Shown one piece after another: positions 15,009 to 23,298 of a stretch of DNA of 33,329 nt. The notes beneath the pieces were generated by a model, which saw only the letters and a list, made by a program, of their open reading frames with translations, had not been told where the DNA came from and did not search any database. The stretch covers positions 1-33,329 of the forward strand of contig JAUYQH010000069.1 of assembly GCA_030697365.1 (NCBI GenBank). The letters run 5' to 3'. The stretch is from Novosphingobium sp. (lineage in GTDB: Bacteria; Pseudomonadota; Alphaproteobacteria; Sphingomonadales; Sphingomonadaceae). The translations under genes were made by a program, and so were the position numbers. Within the stretch, counting starts at the first letter, position 1. Every line of letters begins with the position of its first letter.

Positions 15009-16184
15009 ATGGCGGCGGCAGGTGGGGACGGCAGGGCGATGCTCACGGGGATCAGGGTCCTCGATCTGACGAGCGTGGTGTTCGGCCCCTACGCCACGCA
15101 AATCCTCCACGATCTGGGCGCCGAAGTGCTCAAGATCGAGGCGCCCGAAACCGGCGATGTCGCGCGCTGGCTGGGTGCGCCGGCCAAGACCCCGGGGATG
15201 AGCCCGACGTTCTTTTCGCTCAACGGGGGCAAGCGGTCGGCGGTGCTGAACCTCAAGGATGCGGCCGATCTGGCGACGATGCAGCGGCTGGTGAGCGAAT
15301 GCGACGTGCTGGTACTCAATGTGCGGGGCAAGGCGCTCCAGCGGCTGGGGCTCGATTTTGCGAGCGCACAGCGCCTCAACCCGGGGATCGTCTACGTCCA
15401 CTGCGTCGGCTTCGGGCAGGCCGGCCCTTATGCCGACGAGCCGGCCTACGACGACGTGATCCAGGCCGCGACGGGCGCCACCAGCCTCGCCTCGCGCGTC
15501 GATGGCGACCCGCGGGCGCGGTACATTCCGTCGCTGATCGCAGACAAGGTCTCGGGCCTTCACGCGGCCTATGCGGCGCTGGCGGCGATCGTCCACAAGT
15601 TGCGGACGGGCGAGGGACAGTACGTCGAAGTGCCGATGTTCGAGGCCTTCGCCCAGTTCAACCTGGTCGAGCATCTGGGCGGACTGGCTTTCGATCCGCC
15701 CAATGCGCCGCCCTGCTATGCGCGGCAGGTCGATCCCAACCGCCAGCCGTTCCCGGCGAGTGACGGCTTCATCGCAATCGTCCCCTATACCGAACAGGCC
15801 TGGCCAAAGTTGCTCGAGGCGCTGGGCGCGGGCGACATCGCACAGAACCCGCGTTTTGCCACGCGCGAGATGCGAATCGCCAACGTCACGCAACTCTACG
15901 CGCTGCTCGCCATGCTGACCGTCAACCACACTTGCGCCGAACTGCTGGTGATTTGCCGCGGGCTCGATCTGCCCGCACGGACCGCACGCGACATCGCCGA
16001 TATCCGCGAGGACCCGCACCTTGCCTCCACCGGGTTCTTCACCCGGCGCGAGCATCCCAGCGAGGGCGCCTATCTCGAGATGAAGCAGCCGGTCGAATTC
16101 GGCCAATGGCCCGCGCGCCCGCGCGGCCTGCCCCCCGGTCTCGGCGAGCATCGGGCTGAATTTTCTCCGTCCGAAGATCGCTAG
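15009..16184 (+). CDS. CaiB/BaiF class III CoA-transferase
   Basis: A CoA-transferase of about 391 residues from the class III family, which moves CoA between carboxylic acids through an aspartyl-CoA anhydride. LTGIRVLDLTSVVFGPYATQ opens the Rossmann part, followed by DLGAEVLKIE, FFSLNGGKRS and NLKD. The Asp of PAYDDVIQAATG is in the position of the catalytic Asp. GLHAAYAALAAI and the C-terminal EDPHLASTGFF are further family marks. The ATG at 15009 has GAGGGGA six to nine bases upstream; ATG 15039 (MLTGIRVLD) matches the usual family start and is a real alternative, and ATG 14991 is less likely. It could activate an acid for beta-oxidation-like degradation. Whether it works with the cluster to the left is not shown. 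Confidence 0.88.
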   Translation: MAAAGGDGRAMLTGIRVLDLTSVVFGPYATQILHDLGAEVLKIEAPETGDVARWLGAPAKTPGMSPTFFSLNGGKRSAVLNLKDAADLATMQRLVSECDVLVLNVRGKALQRLGLDFASAQRLNPGIVYVHCVGFGQAGPYADEPAYDDVIQAATGATSLASRVDGDPRARYIPSLIADKVSGLHAAYAALAAIVHKLRTGEGQYVEVPMFEAFAQFNLVEHLGGLAFDPPNAPPCYARQVDPNRQPFPASDGFIAIVPYTEQAWPKLLEALGAGDIAQNPRFATREMRIANVTQLYALLAMLTVNHTCAELLVICRGLDLPARTARDIADIREDPHLASTGFFTRREHPSEGAYLEMKQPVEFGQWPARPRGLPPGLGEHRAEFSPSEDR

Positions 16185-16247
16185 CCGGGAACGATGCCGC
16201 GCCCCGAAAGCTTGTTAGCAAAAATGCCAGTTAGCCGGAGAAACCCA

Positions 16248-16805
16248 ATGCGCACTTCCACCGCCCTGATCCTTCCCCTGGTGCTCGCCGCCACCGCGTG
16301 TGGATCGAACACCCCGGAGGCGGCGGCCGGCGACGCCGTTCCAATCGATGCCGCGCCGAGCGCCACGCCGACCCGCGCGGTTGCGACGTTGCGGACCGCC
16401 GATGGCACCAACGCCGGCACGGTCACGCTGCTGCCCGCGGGCGAGGGGATGCGCCTGGCGGTTCAGGTCAAGGGGCTGTCGGCGGGCGAGCACGGCATCC
16501 ACATTCACACCACAGGCAAATGCGAAGGCCCCAGGTTCGAGAGCGCGGGTGCGCACTGGAACCCGGCGGGCAAGCAGCACGGATTGGAGAACCCGGAAGG
16601 CTCGCATGCCGGCGACCTGGCCAATCTGACGGTTGGCGCGGACGGCAGCGGGATCGTCAACACCACACTGACAGGCTCGACCGCCGACCTGCTCGACGCG
16701 GACGGCGCGGCGCTGGTGATCCACGCCAAGCCCGACGACCAGAAGACCGACCCCTCGGGCGACAGCGGCGACCGGATTGCGTGCGGGGTGCTCGAAGCGA
16801 GTTAG
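16248..16805 (+). CDS. sodC: Cu/Zn superoxide dismutase family lipoprotein
   Basis: A 185-residue exported Cu/Zn superoxide dismutase. ATG 16248 has GGAG eight bases upstream and starts a lipoprotein-type signal, with Cys18 after LAATA, so the protein is probably anchored in the periplasm. Metal ligands are visible: the HIH pair in GIHIHTTGKC, the His of GAHWNP, and the HGLENPEGSHAGD stretch with two His and the Asp. A further His is in VIHAKPDD. Cys in GKC and in IACGVL would form the usual disulfide. It removes superoxide outside the cytoplasm. It converges with the next gene with only six bases between the stops. In-frame ATGs further upstream would break the signal peptide. Confidence 0.92.
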   Translation: MRTSTALILPLVLAATACGSNTPEAAAGDAVPIDAAPSATPTRAVATLRTADGTNAGTVTLLPAGEGMRLAVQVKGLSAGEHGIHIHTTGKCEGPRFESAGAHWNPAGKQHGLENPEGSHAGDLANLTVGADGSGIVNTTLTGSTADLLDADGAALVIHAKPDDQKTDPSGDSGDRIACGVLEAS

Positions 16806-16811
16806 GAGCGA

Positions 16812-18005
16812 TCACTCCTCCACGGCGAAGCTGATTTCGGCGTTGTCCTGCAATCGCCGGACCAGCTTCTCGCCGAGGAACGCGCCGGGGGTCCCGATGC
16901 CGCCGGGCTTGTCGCAATCGAGCAGCGCGATGCCCGTCTCAGCGATCATCCGGCTGGTCGAGCCGTAGCCCGGATCGTAGCGGCCTTTGACCGCGTAGTG
17001 CACGTTTCGCCCGTCGGGCATCTGGCCGATGAACAGCACGTCGTAGAACCCGTTCTCGCGCTGCTCCGGGGTCGGTCCTTCGCCGGGCTTGGGCGGTTTG
17101 GCGCCGAATGGGTTCTTGAGCATTTCGGCCACCGCCTGCGCCGCTGCCTTTCCCGCCTCGCCAGGACTGGTCAGGACCATCTCGTCGTAGCGGAAATCCT
17201 TGCCGTAGGGATGACCGAGAAGAAAATTGGTGCGGTGGACGTTCTTGGTGTTGATGGTCGCCATGATGAACGGCGCGGCCCACCGCTCGAGGTCTTCCTC
17301 GTAGTGCGGGACCAGTCCGCCGGGCTGGCTCGGGCCGTCGAACCCCGGGGTCAGCGCGAAGGGATCGCCCAGCACCGCGATCAGTTTCGGGTTCTTGGCG
17401 ACCGCCTTCATCGTTTCGGTCAGGCTCGCCGCGGTGCCGCCCGAGAAGGTGCCCTGCATCGCCCGCACCCGGCACCGCACCCGCGCCGCGGGGCCGCCAT
17501 AGCGCGCCTTCATCTCGTTCTGGAGCATCAGCACGCCCAGATCGAACGGGATCGAATCGAAGCCGGCGGAAAAGCAGATTCGCGCGCCGCTCTCCCCCGC
17601 GGCGGCATCGTACTTTTCGATCATCTCCCGCATCCACGCCGGCTCGCCGCACAAGTCGGCATAGTCGGTGCCTTCGGCAACGCAGGCTGCGACCAGCGGC
17701 TCGCCGTACAGCTGGTAGGGCCCGACCGTCGTCAGCACGACTTTGGTCCGGGCGGTCATCGCGTGCAGGCTCGCAGGATCGTCGGCGTCGGCCACGATCA
17801 GCGGAATATCGGACGGCGCGCCGATCAGGTCGCGCACCTCGCGCAGCTTGGCCCCGCTGCGCCCGGACATCGCCCACTTGGGCGCGTTCTTGCGCGGTCC
17901 ATGGCGTTGCGAGAGGTAATCGGCGACAAGGCGACCGGTATACCAGGTCGCGCCGTACACCACGATGTCGAATTCGCGCGCGTCGCGGGGCTTGCTCTCA
18001 GCCAT
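16812..18005 (-). CDS. Saccharopine dehydrogenase-like (trans-acting enoyl reductase-type) protein
   Basis: A 397-residue protein of the saccharopine dehydrogenase-like superfamily, closest in layout to the trans-acting enoyl reductases known from lipid synthesis in mycobacteria and widespread in bacteria. The N-terminus DIVVYGATWYTGRLVADYL is a GxTGxxG-like Rossmann loop. VVLTTVGPYQLYGEPLVAAC and GTDYADLCGEPAWM follow as in that family. The GFDSIPFDLG motif is also conserved. It probably acts on a lipid or a CoA/ACP-bound acyl chain with NAD(P)H. The start ATG at 18005 gives the family N-terminus after a short tail. It lies just upstream of the DoxX gene's 3' end with 26 bases between, on the same strand. 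Confidence 0.85.
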   Translation of the reverse strand: MAESKPRDAREFDIVVYGATWYTGRLVADYLSQRHGPRKNAPKWAMSGRSGAKLREVRDLIGAPSDIPLIVADADDPASLHAMTARTKVVLTTVGPYQLYGEPLVAACVAEGTDYADLCGEPAWMREMIEKYDAAAGESGARICFSAGFDSIPFDLGVLMLQNEMKARYGGPAARVRCRVRAMQGTFSGGTAASLTETMKAVAKNPKLIAVLGDPFALTPGFDGPSQPGGLVPHYEEDLERWAAPFIMATINTKNVHRTNFLLGHPYGKDFRYDEMVLTSPGEAGKAAAQAVAEMLKNPFGAKPPKPGEGPTPEQRENGFYDVLFIGQMPDGRNVHYAVKGRYDPGYGSTSRMIAETGIALLDCDKPGGIGTPGAFLGEKLVRRLQDNAEISFAVEE

Positions 18006-18031
18006 GGGGGTCTCTCCGGGCCCAGCGGGAT

Positions 18032-18670
18032 TCAGGGCCGGAGGCGAGGGTCTATCGGTTCGTCGCGGTCGTCAATCCCATCGCGGTCACGATCGCGATG
18101 CGGCGAGGGGGCGGAACGCTGGGCACGGTCGTCGACGCCGTCGCGATTGCGGTCGATGGCGGGCGCTGCCGCAACCGGCGCGGCAGCGACCGGAGCGGTG
18201 CGCAACCCCTCCGCCCGAGCCTCGGCGGCCGAAGCGCGCAGTTCGGCCTCGTGGACTTTGGCTGCGGCATCGCGCTCGGCGATCTCGGCCTTGCGATGCA
18301 GCCGCATCGAATCATAGCTCCAGCGCATCTGGGCGTGGGCGAACAGGCACAGCAGGCCGCCTGCGATCGCCAGGTTTTTCATCGCCATGGCCGCCTGCAT
18401 GGGATCGGTAATGTCGTGATGGAAGAACAGGATCGTGACCAGGCAGAAGCCCGCCAGCAAGATCGCGAACAGGCGGGTCATGAACCCGAGCACGAGAGCA
18501 AGGCCCGCCACCAGTTCGAACACGCCGGTCGGGATGGCCAGCCCCGCGGGGAGCCCCGCACCGGTGATCATCGCCTCGGTGGCGGCAGGCTGGAACAGTT
18601 TGGTGATCCCCGAGACGACGAAGATCACCGAAAGCAGGATGCGTCCGACGAATGCGGCGATCATGTTCAT
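18032..18670 (-). CDS. DoxX family membrane protein with Asp-rich C-terminal repeats
   Basis: A 212-residue protein. Residues 1-120 form a DoxX-type four-helix membrane domain (FVGRILLSVIFVVSGITKL, then AIPTGVFELVAGLALVLG, LFAILLAGFCLVTILFF, and LAIAGGLLCLFAHA). After it comes a charged helical stretch (AEIAERDAAAKVHEAELRAS). The end holds two DRNRDGVDDR / DRDRDGIDDRDE units that look like thrombospondin type 3 calcium-binding repeats (DxNxDGxxD). This tail is not part of the usual DoxX length of about 130-150 residues. The ATG at 18670 is preceded by GGGAG; the longer frame to 18760 has no family support. DoxX proteins have been tied to quinone and redox chemistry; the role here is unknown. 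Confidence 0.85.
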   Translation of the reverse strand: MNMIAAFVGRILLSVIFVVSGITKLFQPAATEAMITGAGLPAGLAIPTGVFELVAGLALVLGFMTRLFAILLAGFCLVTILFFHHDITDPMQAAMAMKNLAIAGGLLCLFAHAQMRWSYDSMRLHRKAEIAERDAAAKVHEAELRASAAEARAEGLRTAPVAAAPVAAAPAIDRNRDGVDDRAQRSAPSPHRDRDRDGIDDRDEPIDPRLRP

Positions 18671-18821
18671 TGGGCGCTCCCACGCTGAGCTTGGTCGGCA
18701 CGGGGTGTCCGGGGAGGGCCGGCACCCCGCGCCTGACGCATCAAGCGAGCGGAGCGGCAAATCGTTCCCGTCAACGGATGTCCCGCGTCGATGCGCGAGT
18801 CAGAGATCGGGGAACCGTTGC

Positions 18822-19376
18822 CTACAGGCGGGGCAAGGTGACCCCGCGCTGTCCCATGTACTTGCCCGCGCGATCGGCATAGCTGGTCTCGCACGGCTCG
18901 TTGCCCTGGAGGAACAGGAACTGGCAGGCGCCCTCGTTGGCATAGATTTTGGCGGGCAGCGGAGTGGTGTTGGAAAATTCCAGTGTCACGTGGCCTTCCC
19001 AGCCGGGCTCAAGCGGGGTGACGTTGACGATGATTCCGCACCGCGCATACGTCGATTTGCCCAGGCAGATTACCAGCACGTCGCGTGGCACGCGGAAGTA
19101 TTCGACCGTGCGTGCCAGGGCGAAGGAGTTGGGCGGAATAACGCAGCAGTCGGTCTTTCGATCGACGAAGCTGTCCGGATCGAACGCCTTGGGATCGACC
19201 ACCGAGGAGTTGACGTTGGTGAAAATCTTGAAGTCCTCGGCCACGCGCGCGTCATAGCCATACGACGACAGCCCATAGCTGATGCACCCGTCACGCCGCT
19301 GCGCCTCGACAAACGGCTCGATCATGCCGTCGGCGAGAGCGCGTTCGCGAATCCACTTGTCGGAAAGTATCGCCAT
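18822..19376 (-). CDS. dcd: dCTP deaminase
   Basis: A 184-residue dCTP deaminase, which turns dCTP into dUTP for dTMP synthesis. The N-terminus [12 protein letters not shown], the core [13 protein letters not shown], the active region [31 protein letters not shown] with its catalytic Glu, and the C-terminal [14 protein letters not shown] are all characteristic. The length matches the family. The gene follows cdd by 12 bases on the same strand, so the two pyrimidine deaminases are likely made from one transcript. The ATG at 19376 gives the family N-terminus. Confidence 0.97.
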   Translation of the reverse strand: MAILSDKWIRERALADGMIEPFVEAQRRDGCISYGLSSYGYDARVAEDFKIFTNVNSSVVDPKAFDPDSFVDRKTDCCVIPPNSFALARTVEYFRVPRDVLVICLGKSTYARCGIIVNVTPLEPGWEGHVTLEFSNTTPLPAKIYANEGACQFLFLQGNEPCETSYADRAGKYMGQRGVTLPRL

Positions 19377-19388
19377 TGGTCCCCCAGT

Positions 19389-19841
19389 TCAGGCCAGATT
19401 GGACGGCCCGAACGCGCGGGGCAAGAGCGCGGCGAGGGTGGTTTCCACGACTTCGTCGGCACCGATGCACAACACAACCGGATCGTTGCCGCCCAATTGA
19501 GCGATCTCGTTGAGCACCTGGCGGCAGCGGCCGCACGGGGTCACGGGCTCGGCGCCGGGGGTGGCTTTGCCCGATGCATCCGGTGCACCGCCGATGACCG
19601 CCACCGCGGTCAGGCCGCCGCGACCGCCATCGGACATCAGCTTGGCCACCGCCACGGTTTCGGCGCACAGCGACAGGCCGTAGCTGGCGTTCTCGACGTT
19701 GGCGCCGGTGACCACCGATCCGTCCGCAAGCAGCAGCGCAGCGCCGACGTGGAAGTGGGAATACGGCGCGTAGGCATGCGCCGACGCGGCGCGCGCGGCG
19801 GCGATCAGCGCCTCGCGCCGGTCCGGCGTCATCGCGCTCAT
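19389..19841 (-). CDS. cdd: Cytidine deaminase
   Basis: A 150-residue homotetramer-type cytidine deaminase for salvage of cytidine and deoxycytidine. The zinc and catalytic site is complete: Cys59-Ala-Glu61 in GLSLCAETVA and the PCGRC pair near residues 93-97. YAPYSHFHVGAALLLADG and TGANVENASYG bind the nucleoside. The start at 19841 (MSAMTPDRRE) overlaps the stop of the GH25-like gene by four bases; the longer frame to 19919 lies inside that gene and has no family match. It sits in the UPF0262, GH25-like, cdd, dcd run on the - strand. Confidence 0.96.
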   Translation of the reverse strand: MSAMTPDRREALIAAARAASAHAYAPYSHFHVGAALLLADGSVVTGANVENASYGLSLCAETVAVAKLMSDGGRGGLTAVAVIGGAPDASGKATPGAEPVTPCGRCRQVLNEIAQLGGNDPVVLCIGADEVVETTLAALLPRAFGPSNLA

Positions 19842-20545
19842 GGCCGCACCACCACCCAACGGAGGCGACCGTCGGCGGCGGGCGAGCGCATGCGGGTGTT
19901 GGCGGTCCACATCACCCACGGTCGCCCGGCATAGCCGGGGGCGAGGTAGCTACTGCTCACCCACAGGTTTCGATCGATCATCGCCGCGACGTGATAGCGC
20001 GCCTCGAACCCGCGCGACAGCTTGAGAATCGCGGGCTTGCCGCTGTGCGCCTCGATCTGGTTGATCAGCGTGGTCAGCTCGCTCTGCATCGCCGCCTCGG
20101 CTGGCGGCGCGGCGCAGGCCTGATCGTCGAGGTCGAGCCCGACCGCCGGGGGCAGCAGGCTGGCATCGCGCGGCACCACCGTGACGAAGTTGCCAACTTG
20201 CGCATCGGCTCCCATGCACGGATCGAAGCGGTGGACCGCGCCGACCTGCAAGCCCGCTTCCCGCGCTGCGGCAAGATCCGTTTCGAACGCGGAGAAACGC
20301 CCTTCGGCGCCCTCGCTCGCGTCGAGATAGACGAAATCCGCGCCCGCGGCCTTGAGCGCGGCCAGATTGACCGCACCGTCGGCGCTTCCGATCTCGACGC
20401 CCTGCACCGGAAACCGTTCGCGTGCCGGGCGCCATTCGCCGGCCTGCCACCAGCCCGCGCCGCCCAGCACCAGCAACAGCAGCCCGCCCAATGCGAGCAG
20501 CCGCCGCCGCACGACGCGCTTGGTCGAACGCTTGGCCCTTGCCAT
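19838..20545 (-). CDS. Glycoside hydrolase family 25-like (lysozyme-fold) membrane-anchored protein
   Basis: A 235-residue protein with a basic N-terminus and one membrane segment (about residues 14-32, LLALGGLLLLVLGGAGWW), followed by a GH25 lysozyme-like barrel. LAALKAAGADFVYLDASEG matches the GH25 core, with Glu78 as the usual general acid. The first acidic position, normally the Asp of GIDVS, is Glu51 in GVEIGSADG, and the LDLDD strand near 138-141 carries Asp where Glu is usual. The barrel is short for the family. It may still cut peptidoglycan or may only bind it. ATG 20545 has AAGGA five to nine bases upstream; the longer frame to 20587 is unlikely. It overlaps cdd by four bases. Confidence 0.82.
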   Translation of the reverse strand: MARAKRSTKRVVRRRLLALGGLLLLVLGGAGWWQAGEWRPARERFPVQGVEIGSADGAVNLAALKAAGADFVYLDASEGAEGRFSAFETDLAAAREAGLQVGAVHRFDPCMGADAQVGNFVTVVPRDASLLPPAVGLDLDDQACAAPPAEAAMQSELTTLINQIEAHSGKPAILKLSRGFEARYHVAAMIDRNLWVSSSYLAPGYAGRPWVMWTANTRMRSPAADGRLRWVVVRP

Positions 20546-20583
20546 GATCCTTGCAGTACGCCCCGTCCGGTTGTGGTTCTGGT

Positions 20584-21066
20584 TCAACCCCTGATATGCA
20601 GCACGCAGATCAGGGTGAAGAGCCGTCGAGCGGTGGCGAAGTCGGTTTCGACTTTTCCTTCGAGCCGTTCGAGCAGCAGTTCGGCCGCCTCGTTGTGGAC
20701 CCCGCGGCGGGCCATGTCGATGGTCTCGATCTCCTGCGCGGTGGCGCGGCGGATCGCCTGGTAATAGCTGTCGCAGATCGCGAAATAGTCGCGGATCGGA
20801 CGGCGGAAGCGGCCCAGCGCGAGGATGATCGTTTCGAGCGGGGTTTCCGCCTCATCGGCGATCGCGAGCGCCAGCCGTCCGTCCTCGACCGACAGGCGCA
20901 GACGATAAGGCCCTTCGTGTCCTGCTTCGGCAGCACGGATCGGGCGGAAGGTGTTCTCCTCGATCAGGTCGAAGATCGCGATCCGCCGTTCCTGCTCGAT
21001 ATCGGGATTGCGCCACAAGATGGTCGCTTCGTCCAGATCGATGTGGCTGATGCGCGGGTCCCCCAT
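20584..21066 (-). CDS. UPF0262 family protein
   Basis: A 160-residue protein of the UPF0262 family, which is conserved in Alphaproteobacteria and has no known function. Characteristic parts are HIDLDEATI, EQERRIAIFDLIEENTF, GPYRLRLSV, FRRPIRDYFAICDSYYQAI and IDMARRGVHNEAAELL. The length matches the family. The start ATG at 21066 (MGDPRISHID) fits; the frame remains open further upstream into the dnaB region as a shadow. It is divergent from dnaB, with a 111-bp shared intergenic region, and begins the GH25-like, cdd, dcd run. Confidence 0.93.
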   Translation of the reverse strand: MGDPRISHIDLDEATILWRNPDIEQERRIAIFDLIEENTFRPIRAAEAGHEGPYRLRLSVEDGRLALAIADEAETPLETIILALGRFRRPIRDYFAICDSYYQAIRRATAQEIETIDMARRGVHNEAAELLLERLEGKVETDFATARRLFTLICVLHIRG

Positions 21067-21177
21067 GGCGCGCGGTGTTTCGCAGATGCAACATTGCGGA
21101 GCAAGCACCCGCGTCTTCCCCGCTATCCACAGCTTCGGCGGTTGCGTCGCGCCGCCGCCTCTGTGCATGGACCGCGC

Positions 21178-22698
21178 ATGGCCAGCGACCCGATCATGTT
21201 CCCAACACCCGCCCCCCTCGAGGAATCGGGCATTCGCGCCTTGCCCGCGAATCTCGAGGCCGAGGCGGCCTTCATCGGCGCCGCGCTGATCGACAACCGG
21301 GTGATCGAGGAACACGCCGGTAACCTGCGTCCGCAGCATTTCTTCGAGCCGCTCCACCAGCGGATCTACGAGCGCATCCTTCAACTGCTCGATCGCAACG
21401 CCACCGTCACCCCGGTCACGCTCAAGCCCTATTTCGAATCCGACGAGGGGCTCAAGGACCTCGGCGGAATTACCTATCTCGCCCGGCTGACCGCGGATGG
21501 GCAGGGGCTGCTCGCGCCGCGCGAGCTGGCCGAACAGATCTATGACCTGGCCTTGCTGCGCGAGCTGGTTTCGGTCGGACGCAATCTCGTCACCGGTGCG
21601 ATGGACACCTCGAACGACGTCGCGCCGATGCAGCAAGTCGAGGAAGCCGAAGCCGCGCTCTATGCGGTCGCCGACGGCGCCAGCAGCGGGCGCGAAGCGC
21701 AGACCTTCGCGGTCGCCACGCGTACTTCGCTGGGGATGATCGAGCAGGCGTTGCTTTCGGGGGGGCACGTTTCGGGAACCACCACCGGGCTGACCTCGGT
21801 CAACGAGAAGATTGGCGGCCTGCACGAATCCGATCTTCTCATCCTCGCCGGGCGGCCGGGAATGGGGAAGACCGCGCTTGCCACCAACATCGCGTTCAAC
21901 GCCGCCGACCGCATGCGCCGCGACCTTGTCGACGGCATCGCCGCAGACAAGTCGGTCGGCGCCGCGGTGGCATTTTTCAGCCTGGAAATGAGCGCCGACC
22001 AGCTCGCTACGCGCATCCTTGCCGAACAGTCGGGCATCTCGAGCGAGATGCTGCGGATGGGCAAGATCAGCCGAGAGGACTTCCAGCAGCTGTCATTTGC
22101 CAGCCAGCGCCTCGCCGAGCTGCCGCTGTACATCGACGATACGCCCGCGCTGTCGATCGCCGCGCTGCGCGCGCGCGCCCGTCGGCTCAAACGTCGCCAT
22201 GACATCGGCCTGATCGTGGTCGATTACCTCCAGCTGCTCCAGGGCTCGGGCCGTGCGCAGGACAACCGGGTCAACGAGATTTCGGAGATCAGCCGCGGGC
22301 TCAAGACGCTGGCCAAGGAGCTCAACGTGCCTGTGCTGGCGCTGTCGCAGCTCAGCCGCGCGGTCGAACAGCGCGAGGACAAGCGCCCGATGCTGTCGGA
22401 CTTGCGCGAATCGGGCTCGATCGAGCAGGACGCCGACATCGTCCTGTTCGTGTTCCGCGAGGATTATTACGTCGCGGCAAAGGAGCCCAAGGTACCCCAG
22501 GGCAGCGACGATCCGAAAATCCACGAAGCGCATGAAACCTGGCGGCTCGAAATGGAGCGGGTGTACGGCCTCGCCGAACTGATCGTCGCCAAGCAGCGCC
22601 ACGGCTCGACCGGCAAGGTCCGCCTGCGCTTCGAGCCGCGGATCACCCGCTTCAGCGATCTGGCGGAGGATGATCGCGGCGGACACAGCTACGATTGA
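21178..22698 (+). CDS. dnaB: Replicative DNA helicase
   Basis: A 506-residue DnaB helicase, the hexameric motor that unwinds DNA at the replication fork. The N-terminal domain includes ALPANLEAEAAFIGAALIDN. The RecA-like domain has Walker A in AGRPGMGKTAL, Walker B in LIVVDYLQLL, SQLSRAVEQR, and the DADIVLFVFR motif; AKQRHGSTGKVRL near the end is the arginine-finger region. A short insertion (RRDLVDGIAADKSVG) between Walker A and the next strand is common in this bacterial group. The start at 21178 (MASDPIMFP) is the first in-frame ATG with sense; the long extension upstream overlaps UPF0262 on the other strand and is a shadow. Confidence 0.97.
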   Translation: MASDPIMFPTPAPLEESGIRALPANLEAEAAFIGAALIDNRVIEEHAGNLRPQHFFEPLHQRIYERILQLLDRNATVTPVTLKPYFESDEGLKDLGGITYLARLTADGQGLLAPRELAEQIYDLALLRELVSVGRNLVTGAMDTSNDVAPMQQVEEAEAALYAVADGASSGREAQTFAVATRTSLGMIEQALLSGGHVSGTTTGLTSVNEKIGGLHESDLLILAGRPGMGKTALATNIAFNAADRMRRDLVDGIAADKSVGAAVAFFSLEMSADQLATRILAEQSGISSEMLRMGKISREDFQQLSFASQRLAELPLYIDDTPALSIAALRARARRLKRRHDIGLIVVDYLQLLQGSGRAQDNRVNEISEISRGLKTLAKELNVPVLALSQLSRAVEQREDKRPMLSDLRESGSIEQDADIVLFVFREDYYVAAKEPKVPQGSDDPKIHEAHETWRLEMERVYGLAELIVAKQRHGSTGKVRLRFEPRITRFSDLAEDDRGGHSYD

Positions 22699-22728
22699 AT
22701 TTCACGCAAGTTGATGAAGTTCATCCTC

Positions 22729-22749
22729 GGCGCGCATGGGTAACGCGCC
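22729..22749 (+). terminator. Weak stem-loop after dnaB
   Basis: GGCGCG (22729-22734), a 9-base loop and CGCGCC (22744-22749) form a 6-bp GC stem 31 bases after the dnaB stop. No T-run follows, so a rho-independent terminator is uncertain. A separate small palindrome, GATGAA-G-TTCATC, stands at 22713-22725. Nothing else is visible in the gap 22699-22859. Confidence 0.3.
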
Positions 22750-22859
22750 AAAGCAGGGGTGGGGGATTCACGAATGCAAAGAGCCGCCGCGAAGCTAGCG
22801 GCGCGGAGCGATGTAGGAAAATGAAAAAGGGACGGCTGCTTTCGACCAGATTGCGGTCG

Positions 22860-23237
22860 TTACCGGGCGACCGGTTCAAAACTGATTTGGGAGTCACCGA
22901 CGCTTTCGTTTTGCGTGAAAATTCGTGCCGTGTCGTCGTATCGAACAAGCAATTGGTTGTGACCAACCCAACTGGCTTTAGCCCACGGTCCACCCCACGA
23001 GGCAGTTCTCGCCCCTCCATCTGCGATGAAAACGTTGCCCTTATCAGCGGCCTTCTGATCCACGACGACCACTGAGACTTGGGTGTTAAAGCCAGTCGTC
23101 GCGCCGCAATCTCGATCGAACACAATTGCAGCGTTGTCCCCATCTGGGGACCTTACGGTTTGATGCTCGGTGTTCGCGCACATGTCTGAACAAGCAGCTA
23201 GACCAAACAAAGCTAACAGGGCGAGAACTGCCTTCAT
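22860..23237 (-). CDS. Small lipoprotein of unknown function
   Basis: A 125-residue probable lipoprotein. [18 protein letters not shown] is a short signal with a lipobox (LAAC, Cys16). The mature part contains [31 protein letters not shown], a pattern I associate with small DUF5412-like bacterial proteins, but I cannot verify this. The codon use is clearly less GC-rich than that of dnaB or the phospholipase gene on either side, which suggests later acquisition or relaxed selection. It is transcribed toward dnaB and has no partner in an operon. The + strand frame over the same bases is a shadow. The function is unknown. Confidence 0.75.
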   Translation of the reverse strand: MKAVLALLALFGLAACSDMCANTEHQTVRSPDGDNAAIVFDRDCGATTGFNTQVSVVVVDQKAADKGNVFIADGGARTASWGGPWAKASWVGHNQLLVRYDDTARIFTQNESVGDSQISFEPVAR

Positions 23238-23298
23238 CAGCCAAGTGCTACGTGATCGAAGCCCCGCGTCAATGACCGCTTTCCACCCCAGCCCCGCC

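Noticed and set aside
22695..23075. + strand frame of 126 codons after dnaB
   Set aside because: The - strand frame over the same bases has a signal peptide, lipobox and conserved-looking core, while this one has no protein features.
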